Shown here in pieces: positions 48,678-61,299 of a DNA stretch of 64,000 bases. Location of the stretch: NCBI RefSeq assembly GCF_008728515.1, contig NC_044981.1:95636426-95700425 (forward strand), written 5' to 3'. Every line of letters begins with the position of its first letter. The stretch's first letter is position 1. Below the pieces are notes generated by a model. The model saw only the letters and a program-made list of their open reading frames with translations, did no database searches and had not been told where the DNA came from. The translations under genes and the position numbers were made by a program. Source of the DNA: Papio anubis. Its lineage: Eukaryota > Chordata > Mammalia > Primates > Cercopithecidae.

Positions 48678-49510
48678 ACTAGCCCAGGAAGCATTTCCCG
48701 AGCTACTCTAGTGAACTGCAGGAGGTTTGACATGATGCTATTAAAAGAGAAGGATGGAGGTGAGGTGGCCACAGGATATTGGGAATGGGTAATTCTCAGT
48801 CCTGTCCTACTTCCTTCAGGCCAGGAGAGCTGTGTACACACCTTGACATAGTCTAGTTTCTATGTCTGTGACTGAACAGAAAAATAATTTTTTTTTCTTC
48901 CAAGAACCAGGAATCCTATTTGTACCTTGCAATGTTTCTGGAATACCTCTCGGGGTCTCATCTTCTCTCTACCTTGCAAAGATAAGAAGAATTTGCTTTT
49001 CCTACCATTCCGGCCATCTGGAAGACCCTCTTTATTTTATTCCTTCTAGTAAATAGCCAGTCTGTGTTCAAATTGCATGGGAACATGCATCCTTGTTCCT
49101 TTGCCTTCCCCTTTTAATTTTCTTCTTCTTTAGTTCCCGTCCCAAGATTCATTTTTCTACATCAAGCTCTTGTTTCCTGTATTTTATTTTGCTGGCTACA
49201 TCATTTCACTCACTGGGTGGGAGGGAAATTCAGGATCAATCTCCTCAAAATCACAAAGAAGTTATAGTTCTGACAACAACCAGACTCTCGTGACCTTTAT
49301 ATTAATGCAGTAAACCACAAATTTTCAAATTTTCAAATTTTTACTAGCAGTTATTTTAAAAGGAGGCAGATAGTTTAGAGAACCTTGCAGATTTACAGAA
49401 GTTTTAGTTATTAAAACTAGATAATTCATTCCAAACAGTTTTAATACTTTCTCAACCTCAAGTTCAAACCATGTCACCAAAAGAAAGTTGCAAAACAGCA
49501 ATGCACTTAC
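48678..49510. other. Unique intronic sequence flanking the third-last SIM1 exon
   Basis: No repeat recognised. The SIM1 frame remains open into this intron to a stop at 49325. Confidence 0.5.
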
Positions 49511-49679
49511 CTGAGGGTATGGGGAAGTCCTGGATTTTGACTTTGAGCTGGAGAGCCGGGATTTGGCCCCCTTTCTGTTGTCAGTCATGGTGGGGGTGGA
49601 GCTGCTGGTAAAGGAGAAGGCTGGTTTGGAGACTGAGATCTGATCCAGGGAGAGCTGCAGCCCTTTGTATTCTGTGTCT
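49511..49679 (-). CDS. SIM1: SIM1 third-last coding exon (residues ~334-389, nuclear localisation signal)
   Basis: SIM1 is a bHLH-PAS transcription factor that pairs with ARNT/ARNT2 in the nucleus and is needed for development of the paraventricular hypothalamus and for MC4R-pathway appetite control. This 169-nt exon follows a good acceptor (pyrimidine-rich tract, CTGCAG, AG at 49681-49680) and ends at a CAG/GTAAGT donor (GT at 49510-49509). The first base completes a split codon; the next 56 codons read DTEYKGLQLSLDQ through TSPYPQ. The DTEYKGLQLSLDQ start is the conserved SIM1/SIM2 segment directly after the PAS/PAC region. The basic, serine-rich stretch RKGAKSRLSSSKSKSR is the SIM1 nuclear localisation signal (about residues 368-383). 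Exon end phase 0 matches the phase-0 start of the next exon. Exon number is probably 9 in the 11-exon scheme (from memory). Identity is very secure. Confidence 0.96.
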
Positions 49680-50930
49680 CTGCAGGGTGGAAGGACAAAG
49701 CCCTTAATCAGCCACCATAGGAAATGGATTCATGCATACTCTCATCAGGAATGATAGTAATCCATATTTGAAAAGAAGACAAGCAAAAGTTAGCCCTATA
49801 ACTCACTTCCACAAGCACCTGGATTATTCTAGCAAGGCATAATATTTAACTAGTGTGCTGATAATAATGTATTTCTCATTATTTGTATTAGTTAAGTGGA
49901 AAATAAGCACATAATTCATATTTTCTGAACTTCTGTGAGCTCTTTGATGAGATATGAATTAAACAACCTACCCTACAGGTTTCTTATGTGGGGTGGTCAT
50001 CTGATGCTACCAGATTATTGGTAGCATGTCTACCACCAATATAAGGAGAATGTCTACTGTCAGCTGTTCTAAGATCAATCATTCTGGTAAACATTCAAAG
50101 CATTCTTAAAGTTAGCTAACTAGTTTAAGCAGGATTATAAATAGTTAAAAATTCCTCTCAACAGGTTAATTCAGTTACTTTAGGTACATTTTACCACCGT
50201 TTTTTCCATTCCTTCCTTTATTCAATAAATATTTATTGAGTTCCCAATATACACCAGACTTTGTGCTACATAAGGATGTAAGAATAAATAAGATACCTAT
50301 AAACCCTGCCCTTGTGTGGATTATAATACACTGGGGAGAAGAAACAGTAAACAAATAAACATACATAATAACTGTAGACTGTGGTATGAAGCTTATCTTA
50401 GGAAGCTCATTACAAAGGTATACTTGAGATATCTAGGGGCCGAAGATAACAGCCTTGGCCTGCCCATAGATACAACCTCTGCTGGCTTCTAGACAGCAGT
50501 GAATCTCATTGGACTCCTCAGTTTTCATAAGAGGACATTAACCCTTTCCACTGGCAGCCAAAATAAAATGTTTTAGAGAGTCTTCTTTATGAAGACTCAT
50601 GGGAGAATTTTCTCTCAGGTTCCGGAACTCACTGGGCTGCCCCGGGTAATTGATTTATTTTGATCTCATGAAACTGTGAATCATATAGCTCATCAAGTTT
50701 CCCTCTTTGCACTAAAAGTCAAAAGTCCCCAAGCCCTGAGTCTGATTTGTAATCACTTCTAGCAAGTGTACAAAGTCCTCATGCCATGCATTTTGTGCAA
50801 CACGCTCCACTGGCTTCTCTTATTTTTCTTATTTTTCACTTTCTCTGATTCTCTAATGGGTTTGCCTTTTAAAATTTTTTACATGCATTTTTAATTGTCT
50901 TCGGATTGAGAAGCATATAAGGCCTGATAA
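49680..50930. other. Intronic, mostly unique
   Basis: A weak old repeat scrap at 50200-50400 (TTTATTCAATAAATATTTATTGAG, ATAAACCCTGCCCTTGTG) of the same unresolved class as at 7.1 kb. Confidence 0.4.
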
Positions 50931-51231
50931 TTTTTTTTTTTTTTTTTTTAAGACAGAGTCTCACTCTGTCACCCAGGCTGGAGTGCAGTGGCGCAATCTC
51001 AGTTCACTGCGGATTCCACCTCTTGAGTTCAAGCGATTTTCTTGTCTCAGCCCCCCAAGTAGCTGGGATTACAGGCAGCCACCACAATGCCTGCCTAATT
51101 TTTGTATTTTTAGTAGAGACAAGGTTTTGCCATGTTGGCCAGACTGGTCTCGAACTTCTGACCTCAGGTGATCCACCCACCTTGGCCTCCCAAAGTGCTG
51201 AGATCACAGGCGTAGGCCACTGCATCCAGCC
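50931..51231 (-). mobile_element. AluS-type element, antisense
   Basis: Poly(T) head, AAGACAGAGTCTCACTCTGTC, ending TAGGCCACTGCATCCAGCC. Confidence 0.94.
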
Positions 51232-51435
51232 TAAAACCCAATAAATTAATAAAATCATATATGTAAAAGTGACCAGCACATTCAGTTATCAGCAAATATC
51301 CAGTGATCAGCAAATATTCAGTTATCTTCTTTTCTTTGTCCCTATTGGTTCTTCTATAGCAAGATCAGGCAAAAGCAAAAGTATAATTCAGTACTTGAAA
51401 ATTGCTAATAGAGTAGATTTAAAATATTTTCACCA

Positions 51436-51436
51436 C

Positions 51437-51466
<30 letters not shown>
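51436..51466. repeat. (CA)n microsatellite
   Basis: CACACAAA followed by about eleven CA units and AGACA. Confidence 0.93.
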
Positions 51467-51467
<1 letters not shown>

Positions 51468-53171
51468 TAATGATGAGTATGTGAGGTAATGCACATGTTA
51501 GTTTGATTTAGATTTTCCACAATGTATACATACATCAAAACATCATGTTGTACATCACAGATATACATTTTTTACTTGTCAATTTAAAATGGATAAAATA
51601 TAATTCAGACAAGGAGACTCTTAAGTGAGTAAGAATATAAACCAGCTAAAACAGCTCCAACAATATCACTGCCACAAAACACAGGGAAGTGATGTATATC
51701 AGCAAATTACAATGGCTTCCTATCAAATAATCTATCCACTCAATGCAAGCTTTCTTTAAAAAAAAAAAAAAATGTTCTTCTACATAAACAGTAAAAATTT
51801 AGAAAGTGAACCTGCAATTTGTCTTTCAGGCCTGGGAAGTCCTATCCCATCACTGGTCTGCTTTTCAGCTCTAATCAACTCCTTTTAAGGACCATATAGA
51901 CTCTGAGCACTCTGTCAGAAATGGAATAACTTTCAAAATGCTGCTCCCATTTGCTTTTTTGAAAATATTTCAAAATTTTCCTTCATCTACCCCTTACTTC
52001 ATTCAAACAGTTGTCCCTGAATTGACTTTAAACTCTCTTGGTTCTTCTTAACCTATAAAACTCTTCTTAACTCCCACTTGCCTCTATGAAGCCCTTCCTG
52101 ACTGCTAAAGCTATTTATTCAATCCATATTTACTGAGTGTCTTTTCTGTATGGGGCCCTGTTCTGGGGACAGGGAGACATCAATGAACACAAGAACTAAG
52201 TTCCTACCCCTCATGAAGAAGGTACCAGGGCCAGTTCCTGAGTATTGTGGGGAAGGAAGCAAGAACTATCCTTTTCCACCTCTAGCCTTACTTTTCAAGT
52301 GATTATGTCTTGTCTTTCTCAGTGGATTCTAAGTCCCTAGAGGACAAGAGTTAAGAGATATTTTATTATATTCCAATGACCATTTGCACAGTATTTCACA
52401 TAGAAGAAAGAGGAAGACGATAACAAGGATGAAACTAAGAAAGATTGTTTTCCCCAGTGACTACTAATAACTTGCAACCCAATATCCTTTCTGCACGATA
52501 AAAAACTCAGATGGGCTATGAGTCCTCTGACCTACCTGCCATTAGACATCAGTGAGCCAAGTTAACTGGACTCTAACAGGAGGTAGAGCCTCCACCCTTG
52601 GGCATTTCCTGTGTCAAATGCACTTCCGTTCATTGGACAATAGTCCAGTAGACATTTAGTTTCTGCTGGACAGGATCTAGACAGACAATAAGAATTGTGC
52701 ACCCATGAAAGTTTGGCCAAATAACTTGGTAAACCCATTCCTAGTGCTGCATCTCAGCCCAGGGGTTTTATTGCTATAAGCAGGGAATAAGCAAGGATTT
52801 ATTTTTCTCTTGCACACTTTCAGATCCCGCCCCCGCCCAGGGTATGCATCTCACTGTTGAAAAAGTCTTACCAAAATTTTTGCATGGCTTCTAATAACAG
52901 AAATATTTCAAATTAAATAGGTTTAAATAACATTTAAAACCAAGACATAGTTTAAAATTTCACATATTCACATGAAAACTCTAAAAAAATAAGAAGAGTT
53001 ATACAAATACTCTTGATAAATTAATACAAATATTAATGCTTTGGTACACATCAAAAATACAAAAATAATCCACCAAAATGTAACGGAAGACCATGATGGC
53101 AGGTTGATCAGTGGTTTAAGCTAACCTCTGCCTCTATGTATAGGCCTCAATTTCTTTCTTGTAACTCATAC
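51467..53171. other. Intronic, mostly unique
   Basis: L2-like scrap at 52000-52240 (CACTTGCCTCTATGAAGCCC, TTTACTGAGTGTCTTTTCTG). No exon seen. Confidence 0.4.
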
Positions 53172-53183
53172 GGATTTGGTGAA

Positions 53184-53505
53184 TTTTTTTATTTTGTTCT
53201 GTTTTGTTTTGTTTGAGACAGGGTCTTGCTCTCTCACCCAAGTTGAAGTGCAGTGGTGCAATCTTGGCTCACTGCAGCCTCAACCTCCCTGGCTCAAGTG
53301 ATCCTCCCATCTCAGCCTCCCAAGTAGCTGGGACTATAGGCATGCACCACCATGCTCAACTGAATTTTTTATTTTTTTATTTTTGATAAACACGAGATCT
53401 CTCTGTGTTGCCCAGGTTGGTCTCATACTCCCAGGCTCAAGTGATCCTACTTGCCTTGGCCTCCCAAAGTACTGGGATTACAGGGGTGAGCCACCATGAC
53501 TAGCC
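53184..53505 (-). mobile_element. AluJ-type element, antisense
   Basis: GAGACAGGGTCTTGCTCTC to GAGCCACCATGACTAGCC, T-rich head. Target-site duplication GGATTTGGTGAA at 53172-53183 and 53508-53519. Confidence 0.94.
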
Positions 53506-53722
53506 TTGGATTTGGTGAAGTTTAGATGAAATATTCTATGAAAAACTCATAGCACAGTGCCTAGAACATAGTAAATGCTCAATAAATAGCATTATATCTT
53601 ACCTTCCAAACTGTGACAAGTTTTGGCACCTGCTATCCCCAGAACAATAGTTTCACTTTGGTAATGATTACAATAAATTTCATTATAAAAACCTTTTGCT
53701 GTATTTCATTCCTTTCTATCCC

Positions 53723-54055
53723 TGATATGGTTCAGCTGTGTCCCCACCCAAATCTCAACTTGAATTGCATATCAGGGACCCAGGGGGAAGTAATTGAATC
53801 ATGGGGGCCAGTCTTTCCCATGCTATTCTTGTGATAGTGAATAAGTCTCACAAGATCTGATGGGTTGATCAGGGGTTTCTGCTTTTGCTTTTTCCTCATT
53901 TTCTCTTGCCACTGCCATGCAAGAAGTTCCTCTTACCTCCCGCCATGATTCTGAGGCCTCCCCAGGCATGTGGGACTGTAAGTCCAATTAAACCTCTTTT
54001 TTTTTCCCCAGTCTTGGGCATGTCTTTATCAGCAGTGTGAAAACAGACTAATACA
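53723..54055 (+). mobile_element. Solo LTR of ERVL-MaLR type (THE1/MST family)
   Basis: Starts TGATATGGTTCAGCTGTGTC and ends ACAGACTAATACA, with AATTGAATCATGGGGGC, GTGAATAAGTCTCACAAGA, GCCATGATTCTGAGGCCTC and CAATTAAACCTCTT between. ATCCC before and ATCCT after fit a 5-bp target-site duplication with one change. No internal region. Confidence 0.88.
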
Positions 54056-57000
54056 ATCCTAGACCATTTTAATTTACTCTGTTACTTTTTGGCCTCTAAA
54101 ATCTATTGCAGTATGGCCAGAATACTTTTTAAGATAAATTCTTTATTGCTAAGTCAGCAAATGGGGACCTTATGGCAACACAGTCACTCTGAGAGGAATG
54201 TGGCCTTCCTGCCTCTCTGTTCAAAACTCCAACAGCTCAAAAGATGTGCTAGGATGGAAAGCACAATAAAAAATACCCACTTAAAGCTATTTCAAGTACG
54301 GTTGATGTGCTGCCAAGAGCAGCTCTGAATGGCAGATTCACTAAGAACAAAGCATTTGTTTTACTTTTAGAATTCTATTAAATTGAGCGTTTCACTTGTA
54401 TAGCTTAAAGGGCTAAATGCTGATGGAAATCACATTATGAGCTCCATTTTCTTCCTCCTAACCCAGACACAAATTGTCTGGCCCTACCCTCTTCCTTTCA
54501 TTTTGTGAGGCACTTTCTGGTATCGCATATGTCCTCAAAGTTACATGCATGCTCAGTAGAATCATATATTTAATGCTTCCTCATGGAGTGGAACAAAGTA
54601 AAATACTCAGCTGCACAGAACTTAGACTCTTAAATCAGTGTGGTAAGAAATTTGACTTATCCAATTTTCTAAATGAAGGACAGCACTGCTCTCCTTCTAA
54701 AGTTTTCTTGAAAAGTGCCACACAGACCCTGTTTGGGGCTCCATGAGGTAACTTTCTCAAGGGCAGTATATGCTGTTCTCTCAGACGTGATTGGCACATG
54801 GAAAGGAACTGTGGCACATGCATTTGACATATCCTTCAAAAGGCTACTGAGGAAAATTTACACTTTTTTCTCCCTTCAATGATTTCTAGAGAGCTCCAGA
54901 CATCTTCAGGTGCCTCAGCTCTGAAAGCAATCTGAAATGGGAAATTTGCAATCACTAGGACTTGCAGCTTGTCAATCTCACCCATATTTGCACAGACCAA
55001 AGTAATCCTCTTATTCCATTACAGGCAGTCAGAAATCATTCAATTTGCAGAATTAACCATCTGAGTCTACTTTAAACTTTATAATAGTCATGTACATATT
55101 TGAAATAACTCAAATTCCAATAGAGAAAATGGGGCCATTTTTGTATCTTTGGGCTTCCTCAGCCTTCCCTTAAGCAATACACCGTGACCACTTATGAGGC
55201 AAATGCCAACATGCCATATGGGAAGCTCAGCGTGACACCCTTGGAAAGCCAATAGAAGGTGTCTTTGCCACAAAAACTGCATTGTCAGATTTAGAGAAAT
55301 GCATTCACATTATTTCTATCATTTCAACTGGGAGAATAGCCTCCATAATACCAGTAGCCAAACTAATTTATAAAGAAATTTGGAGCTATTTACAATTTCA
55401 AGTGAGTTTGAATGAGTGTACAGAGAAAGCAATGAACAGTATTTCATCAGTTCTTGTTGATTCAAGATTATTTGCAATAACTTTTCTCTTCCACCCCACC
55501 ATATTCCACTTTCATTTTAGACAACTTTATTTTTGCTTCTGTCATGTCAATTTGGAGTTGGCTGGCCAATCTGGAGCTTCTTTGTTGGCTTTATGTTATG
55601 TGGCAATTCTTAAAAGAGGTTGCCAGATTTCCCGATTGAGCTTTTTTTTTTTAAACAGCTGAAGGTGATCAAATTACCAAGGAAAACGTGGAAACAAAGA
55701 CATACAATTGATTTGGCTCCAAAGGCGCTGATTGAAATAAGCAGAGGATTGCATTAAACCGTGATCGGATTAGGTGGGAATGACTGTGCCTTACACTAAA
55801 CTTTTTAATTGGATTCTAGAGTCACTGTTACACGAAGTGCATGACCTTCTTTATATTCTGGCAGAGTTACCGCCTGGCCACTGGGTAAACGTCCGCAGCA
55901 GAGAGACCTACTTTATGTTTCATTTTCAAGCTCCCATGGAGCCCAGCAGAGAGAGCTGACAAGAAGGAATACTGCGAGGGACTCACAGACTAAGACAATC
56001 TGCTGGGAAATTAGGCTAAGGCACCCTTGGAAATTGTAATAGTCTCATACTAATAAGTGGATTTATGTTTGCTCCTTGTAGTTTTCTCCATTTGATCTGG
56101 TGATTTTAATAGTTGTCCCAAAGTCTTTGGTTTTACATAAACATACATTGCCTCTGCCTAGAAACCATCTTTCTTCTCCACTTTGAAGGTTTCATCCAAC
56201 ATGCTATGGAGTGGATGGCATCACAAGGGTAAGGAATGGTTCAGACACAAAGTTTGCTATCACATTGTAATTTCAAGACAGAAAGACATGAGTGTAATCA
56301 ACAGGCAAACAATAACAACCAAAAAGTAAGGCAAAAAAATTGTGAAATGTTGATAAGATGTGCCAAAGTCAACCAGCCTCATAACAGAGATTGTTTAATA
56401 CCTTCATACCAACCCATGGAACAAGTGGAAATATAGCTAAATCCAGATCTGCCATCACACTACACCTAAATTTGTTCCCTCACCCCTCCAGGCCACAGCG
56501 ATTTCTCCCAGCTCCTTCCTCTGAGTTCCTATACCATTCACTGCCTCAACCACTCAACTGGCATTTCTAATGTTCTGTCTTACAGTGTGGTGGCTTCATA
56601 TCTTGATAACCTCCTTCTAAATTCCTTCTTATAACAGCCTTTATTTACTGTCTAGACAGTATCTCACATAGAACAGATGCTCACTTGCAAGTGATTAACA
56701 AAATAATTATCTTTTAATAAACTTTTGCTCATCTCAAATCCAAATGAATAAAAATTCAAATACTGGTAAATATTTTTACATAAATGAGAAAGAGATATCT
56801 ACTAAGTAAGTGAGTTTATGTGAGAGATTCTTAAATTCTCAGATTATAATTAATAATGATCATTCTGAAGTTCTGTAAGGTCTTAAATTTTAAAAAAGCA
56901 AATCATGGTTTACTGTTATGCACATTAATAAAATGTACTTATTTTATGAAATTATAATTCAGGCTCAGCATATGTGATACTTAGCCAAATTGGAATTTTA

Positions 57001-57389
57001 AATTAATTTCATCCTCAGGCATTTATTTGGACTATTACAATTGTATTGAAGGAATTAGAAAGATAGTGTTTTAGACGCCCAGAGAAATAACTTCTGCAAA
57101 TCAACAAGAAATACAATATATCTGCAGTAGAAAAATAAGAAAAAATATATGAACAATGCACAAATTGCTGAGAAACATTTTGTAAAGGTTTAACCTCACG
57201 AGTAAAATGAATTAAAGCAGCTAATGGGTGCCATTTTTGCTTTCAAATTAGCAAAAAATTTTAAATGACAATAAATCGAAATGAAGATAAGGTGAAATAA
57301 ATGGACATTCTTATATACTACTAGTAAGACAGTAAACTGGTAGTGTTTATCAAGAGTTTTAAGAATGTTCATACCTTAAATTCAGCACA
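54056..57389. other. Repeat-free 3.3-kb intronic stretch
   Basis: No Alu, LINE, LTR or MIR recognised. ORFs at 54474-54746, 55282-55662 and 56236-56436 show no domain or codon signal. A candidate area for regulatory conservation (see findings). Confidence 0.45.
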
Positions 57390-57744
57390 CTAGTGTCCCC
57401 TCATCCAAGGGAGTACATTCTAAGACCCCTAGTGGGTGCCTGAAATCATGGATAGTGCCAAACCCTATACATACATTATAGGAAATGTATGTATAGGAAA
57501 ACACACACACTTTATTATATACCTATAATAAGGTTTAATTTTAAAATAGGGTATAATAAGATATTAACAATAATAATTGGTAATAAAATAGAACAATTAT
57601 AACTACATGCTGTAATTGTATGTAAACATGCTCTCTTTCCCTCTCTCTTAAAATTGCATTGCACTCACTTATTGTTGGACTACAGTTGACCTCATATTAC
57701 TGAAACCACAGAAAGCAAAACTGTGGATAAGGGGGAACTATGGT
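57390..57744. mobile_element. Tigger-type DNA transposon relic (non-autonomous)
   Basis: AGTGTCCCCTCATCCAAGGG at one end and GGATAAGGGGGAACTATGG at the other; internal TTCTAAGACCCCTAGTGG, GGTGCCTGAAATCATGG, ATAGAACAATTATAAC and CTGAAACCACAGAAAGC match a Tigger-family MITE as I remember it. Confidence 0.7.
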
Positions 57745-57809
57745 AATTCCACCTCTGGGAATATATCTTATAAAAATAATTAGAGATAAGTATCGAGAAT
57801 CTGTATACA

Positions 57810-58105
57810 GGGCAGGGCGCAGTAGCTCATGCCTGTAATCCCAGCACTTTGGGAGGCCAAGGCGGGTGGATCATTTGAGGTCAGGAGTTTGAGAACAACT
57901 TGGTCAACATGGTGAAACCCCATCTCTACAAAAAATACAAAAAATTAGCCCGGCATGGTGGTACATGCCTGTAGTCCCAGCTACTCGAGAGGCTGAGGCA
58001 GGAGAATCGCTTGAACCCAGAGGCAGAGATTGCGGTGAGCCGAGTGCACCACTGCACTCCAGCCTGAGGGACAGAGTGAGACTCCGTCTCAAAATAAAAA
58101 GAAAA
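57810..58105 (+). mobile_element. AluS-type element
   Basis: GGCAGGGCGCAGTAGCTCAT to GAGACTCCGTCTC plus A-rich tail; CTGTATACA repeats on both sides (57801-57809 and 58110-58118) as target-site duplication. Confidence 0.93.
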
Positions 58106-58118
58106 GAAACTGTATACA

Positions 58119-60588
58119 AGTGTGTTTATCACAGCATAATCTCTTAAGTTTAATTATAAATAATGAAATAAGAAGAACCAACAATAATAGAATTACTAAA
58201 TTATGATATATCCTTGTGATAAAATATTATGCAGTTATTAAATATTTTTACTCTAATGACATAAAATATACATAATAAAGTAAAAAATTATCTCTCTTTG
58301 ACATGTACTCTATATGCATATTGAGAGATAATAAACTAAAATATTTAGTTGATATTTGAAAATGGATTAAAGATGTCTTTCATCTTCTCTTTAAACATCT
58401 CTGCATTACCCTAATTTTTTCTCTAGTATGTATGACTTTTACAATCAGAAAAATATTTCTTTTAAAAAAATACTAATTGAGGCAAATTTCAGGTACTTTT
58501 CATTTCATATTAAAACTTTCTTTACATTTCCAGAATTTCTTCTTTGTGTATATTAAATTACAAAAGAGAAAGCATTAGTAAATTCCTTTTCCTCAAGGTT
58601 CAGCTCCTCAGGTATGCCATCTGTAATTTTAAAATATCCACATGCTGTCTCAGTGCCTGCATGTTTCACTTACTTTCTGATCTGTTTTCCACCCTTCCTA
58701 CCTTATAGAATTATCTGTCTCTGAAGGCTTTCATGTGAGCTATATGACTTTCTGTTTCCTTCTTAGGACAATATAATCTAAATTATTACCACAATTGAAA
58801 AAAAAATAAAGTATTGTCATGAACTTTCTTAAAACAATTTAGTTTCATGTGGCTTATAAATGGTACATTTGTCATTGTTCAAATGAAGTAAACCCTAATG
58901 TGGGGGCCACATTTTTTGTTCTAAGGAACTTTATTCTGCTCAGAAATTCATTCCGTATTTAGCTACTAAAGTTTAAATATATTTGTGAATCCTTCAGGTT
59001 GAAGTTCTACATTCTATTGACCTTATATTTTTTCTGTTTCTTATTTTCTTGGAGGCTGGAAGAGGGTGTTGGTCTTTAAAAGTTAGATCTGAATAAACAC
59101 AAAATATGCTGCCTCTTTCAAATGAGGCATATATTTAAAATTGTCAGTCTCTTCTTCCACAATCTAAACTCCTAATTGTAGCCCAGTTCTAGAAAAGAAT
59201 CAAATATAAAGAAAAAGTAATATTAATATCATATTAATATCAATCACATTTGTATTACTTCTTTTATTTTCAAAAACTAGGAAATAAAATACACATATGT
59301 TATTCTGGCCCCCTCTTTTCCATTATTTCCCACCTCCCCACCCTCTGTGTCCATCCCCCTCACCAGACCCTTCACTGTCATTTATTAAGCTAATGTCTTT
59401 CAAGTGTACCTCCCCTTTAGAAGTCTTCCAATACCTAAAAAAGATAAGTAATGGAAGATCCCATTACTGAACATCTTACATTTGGTTGAGGTTCTATTAT
59501 CACAGAAACAGCTTTCCTACCTAGTTCTTAGCAAAACTGATTCCTAAACCCTAAAAGTATCCTCTGGTGGAGGGGTGAAAAGAGCATACCTCCTGTTTTC
59601 AGCTCCACACAAACTCCAGGAACAAAAAAAGTTACCTGTAATCATAAAATAATTTTCCACGACACTGGGAAATTTAGACCCCATACCCAAAGCCACAGAG
59701 TCTCCAAATTCCCCACAGGATCTCACATGGGGAGACCCCATAAGGCCAAGCCTCACAGCAGGTTGGAAGCTCTGCCCTTTTCTGTACAACACAAAGACAC
59801 TGGCATTTCTGTAGATTATAGAAAAGTAGAGCCTCAGATTCTGAACTCCCCAGAAAATGACACCGCAAAAAATGATGGCATGATGCAATGTTTTCAAATG
59901 CACAAATCTTCATTTGTTTAACTTAAATATTTTAAAATATGTCCTATAACATTTATTCTTGATTAAACCTCTTCTAGATAGTTAATCATTAATGGTTTCT
60001 TTACAGTTGCTGTGCAAACAGTTCATTCATACCTATGACATATCAAATCTCATAGACATGTTCTTTAATTGGATTCATTTATTTCTAATCTCCTTAAAGC
60101 CCTTACTACTGTAATGCTTGGCTAAATATACATCAAACTCTATTATTTAAATGACTAAAATAAATTTGAGATTTATTTTATGAATAAAAATCCACAATTC
60201 AACAAATGTCCTACCATTATTAGTAGTATTATTCTGTGCTTCAGTATTCAGACATTATTTTAAATTGCCTGGTAGATAAGTTGCGTTTAAACAAAATAAG
60301 TTCTGAGTAGTTGCTAGGGATTTCAGATTGCCCACTAAAATACCAAAATTTTCATTGTCTCTATACCTGAAGTCAGAGAACTTGCATACTACTATACAGA
60401 ATACATAGTTATCAACAGAGCCCATTACCAAAGACAGAATAGGCAGCAGCAGCCAGTTTTTATGATTTATAGGGCTTGAGAAAGTTCCCTGGCCATGATG
60501 AAGATGTCTCAATAGTGGTCTAATAGCTGATGCTTAAAATTCATTTATTCATATTTTAATCTATTTGTCTTAAGCCGATGGCCCAGAA
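58119..60588. other. Unique intronic sequence
   Basis: 2.5 kb with no recognised repeat. The overlapping minus-strand ORFs at 59544-59913 (119 and 79 codons) show no family resemblance. Confidence 0.4.
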
Positions 60589-60600
60589 AGAGATAATAGT

Positions 60601-60883
60601 AGGGCTGGATGAGTGATGACTCATTCATTGGCCAAAGTAGGAGGACTGCTTGAGGCCGGGAGTTCAAGAACAGCCTGGACAACATAGCAAGACCCCATCT
60701 CTACAAAAGATAAAAAACAATTAGCCAGGCATAGTGGTGCACATCTGTAAGCCTAGCTACATGAGAGGTTGAGGCAGGAGGATTGCTTGAGCCCAGCATT
60801 TTGAGGCTGAGTGAGCCATGATCATGCCACTGCACTCCAGCCTGGGTGACAGAGTAACACCCTATCTCTAAAAACGAGAGAGA
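60601..60883 (+). mobile_element. AluJ-type element, degenerate
   Basis: GGGCTGGATGAGTGATGACTC to CAGAGTAACACCCTATCTC with a (GA)n-altered tail; AGAGATAATAGT at 60589-60600 and again at about 60884-60895 is the target-site duplication. Confidence 0.88.
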
Positions 60884-60951
60884 GAGAGATAATAGTGTAT
60901 GCCTCATTTGTTATCATTTATTGTTTAGTTTATCAGCTACTTTCCTGAAAG

Positions 60952-61147
60952 CAGTAGTTCTAAAATTTCAGCACGCCTCAGAAGCACCTGAAGAGTGTGT
61001 TAACACGCCTCAGAAACAGCTTGCTGGGCTGTTTCCCTTAGAGTTTCTCATTTGTAGGTCTGCAGTTGAGCCCAATGATTTGCATTTTTAACAAGCCACT
61101 GGATGGTACTGATGCTGCAATCAGGGGCCATACTTTGAGAACTAAAG
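60952..61147 (+). mobile_element. MER5-type hAT-Charlie MITE
   Basis: Begins GCAGTAGTTCTAAAATTTCAGCA, includes CACCTGAAGAGTGTGTTAA, TTTGCATTTTTAACAAGCC and TACTGATGCTGCAAT, and ends TACTTTGAGAACTAAAGC, the inverted terminal motif. Confidence 0.75.
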
Positions 61148-61299
61148 CAGTTGTTATCTGAGTTGTTGTTGTTATTGTTTTAAATGAAAGGAATCAGATG
61201 AAAGGAGACCACAGAGAAGATAAGAAACCACTGAAAAGGGAGGGTTCCAAGGACAAAATTCAAGCTTCACACTTTCCCCAAGGCATACCTCACTGGATA

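Noticed and set aside
55282..55662. 126-codon plus-strand ORF
   Set aside because: Composition is that of random AT-rich sequence; no domain, signal or splice context.
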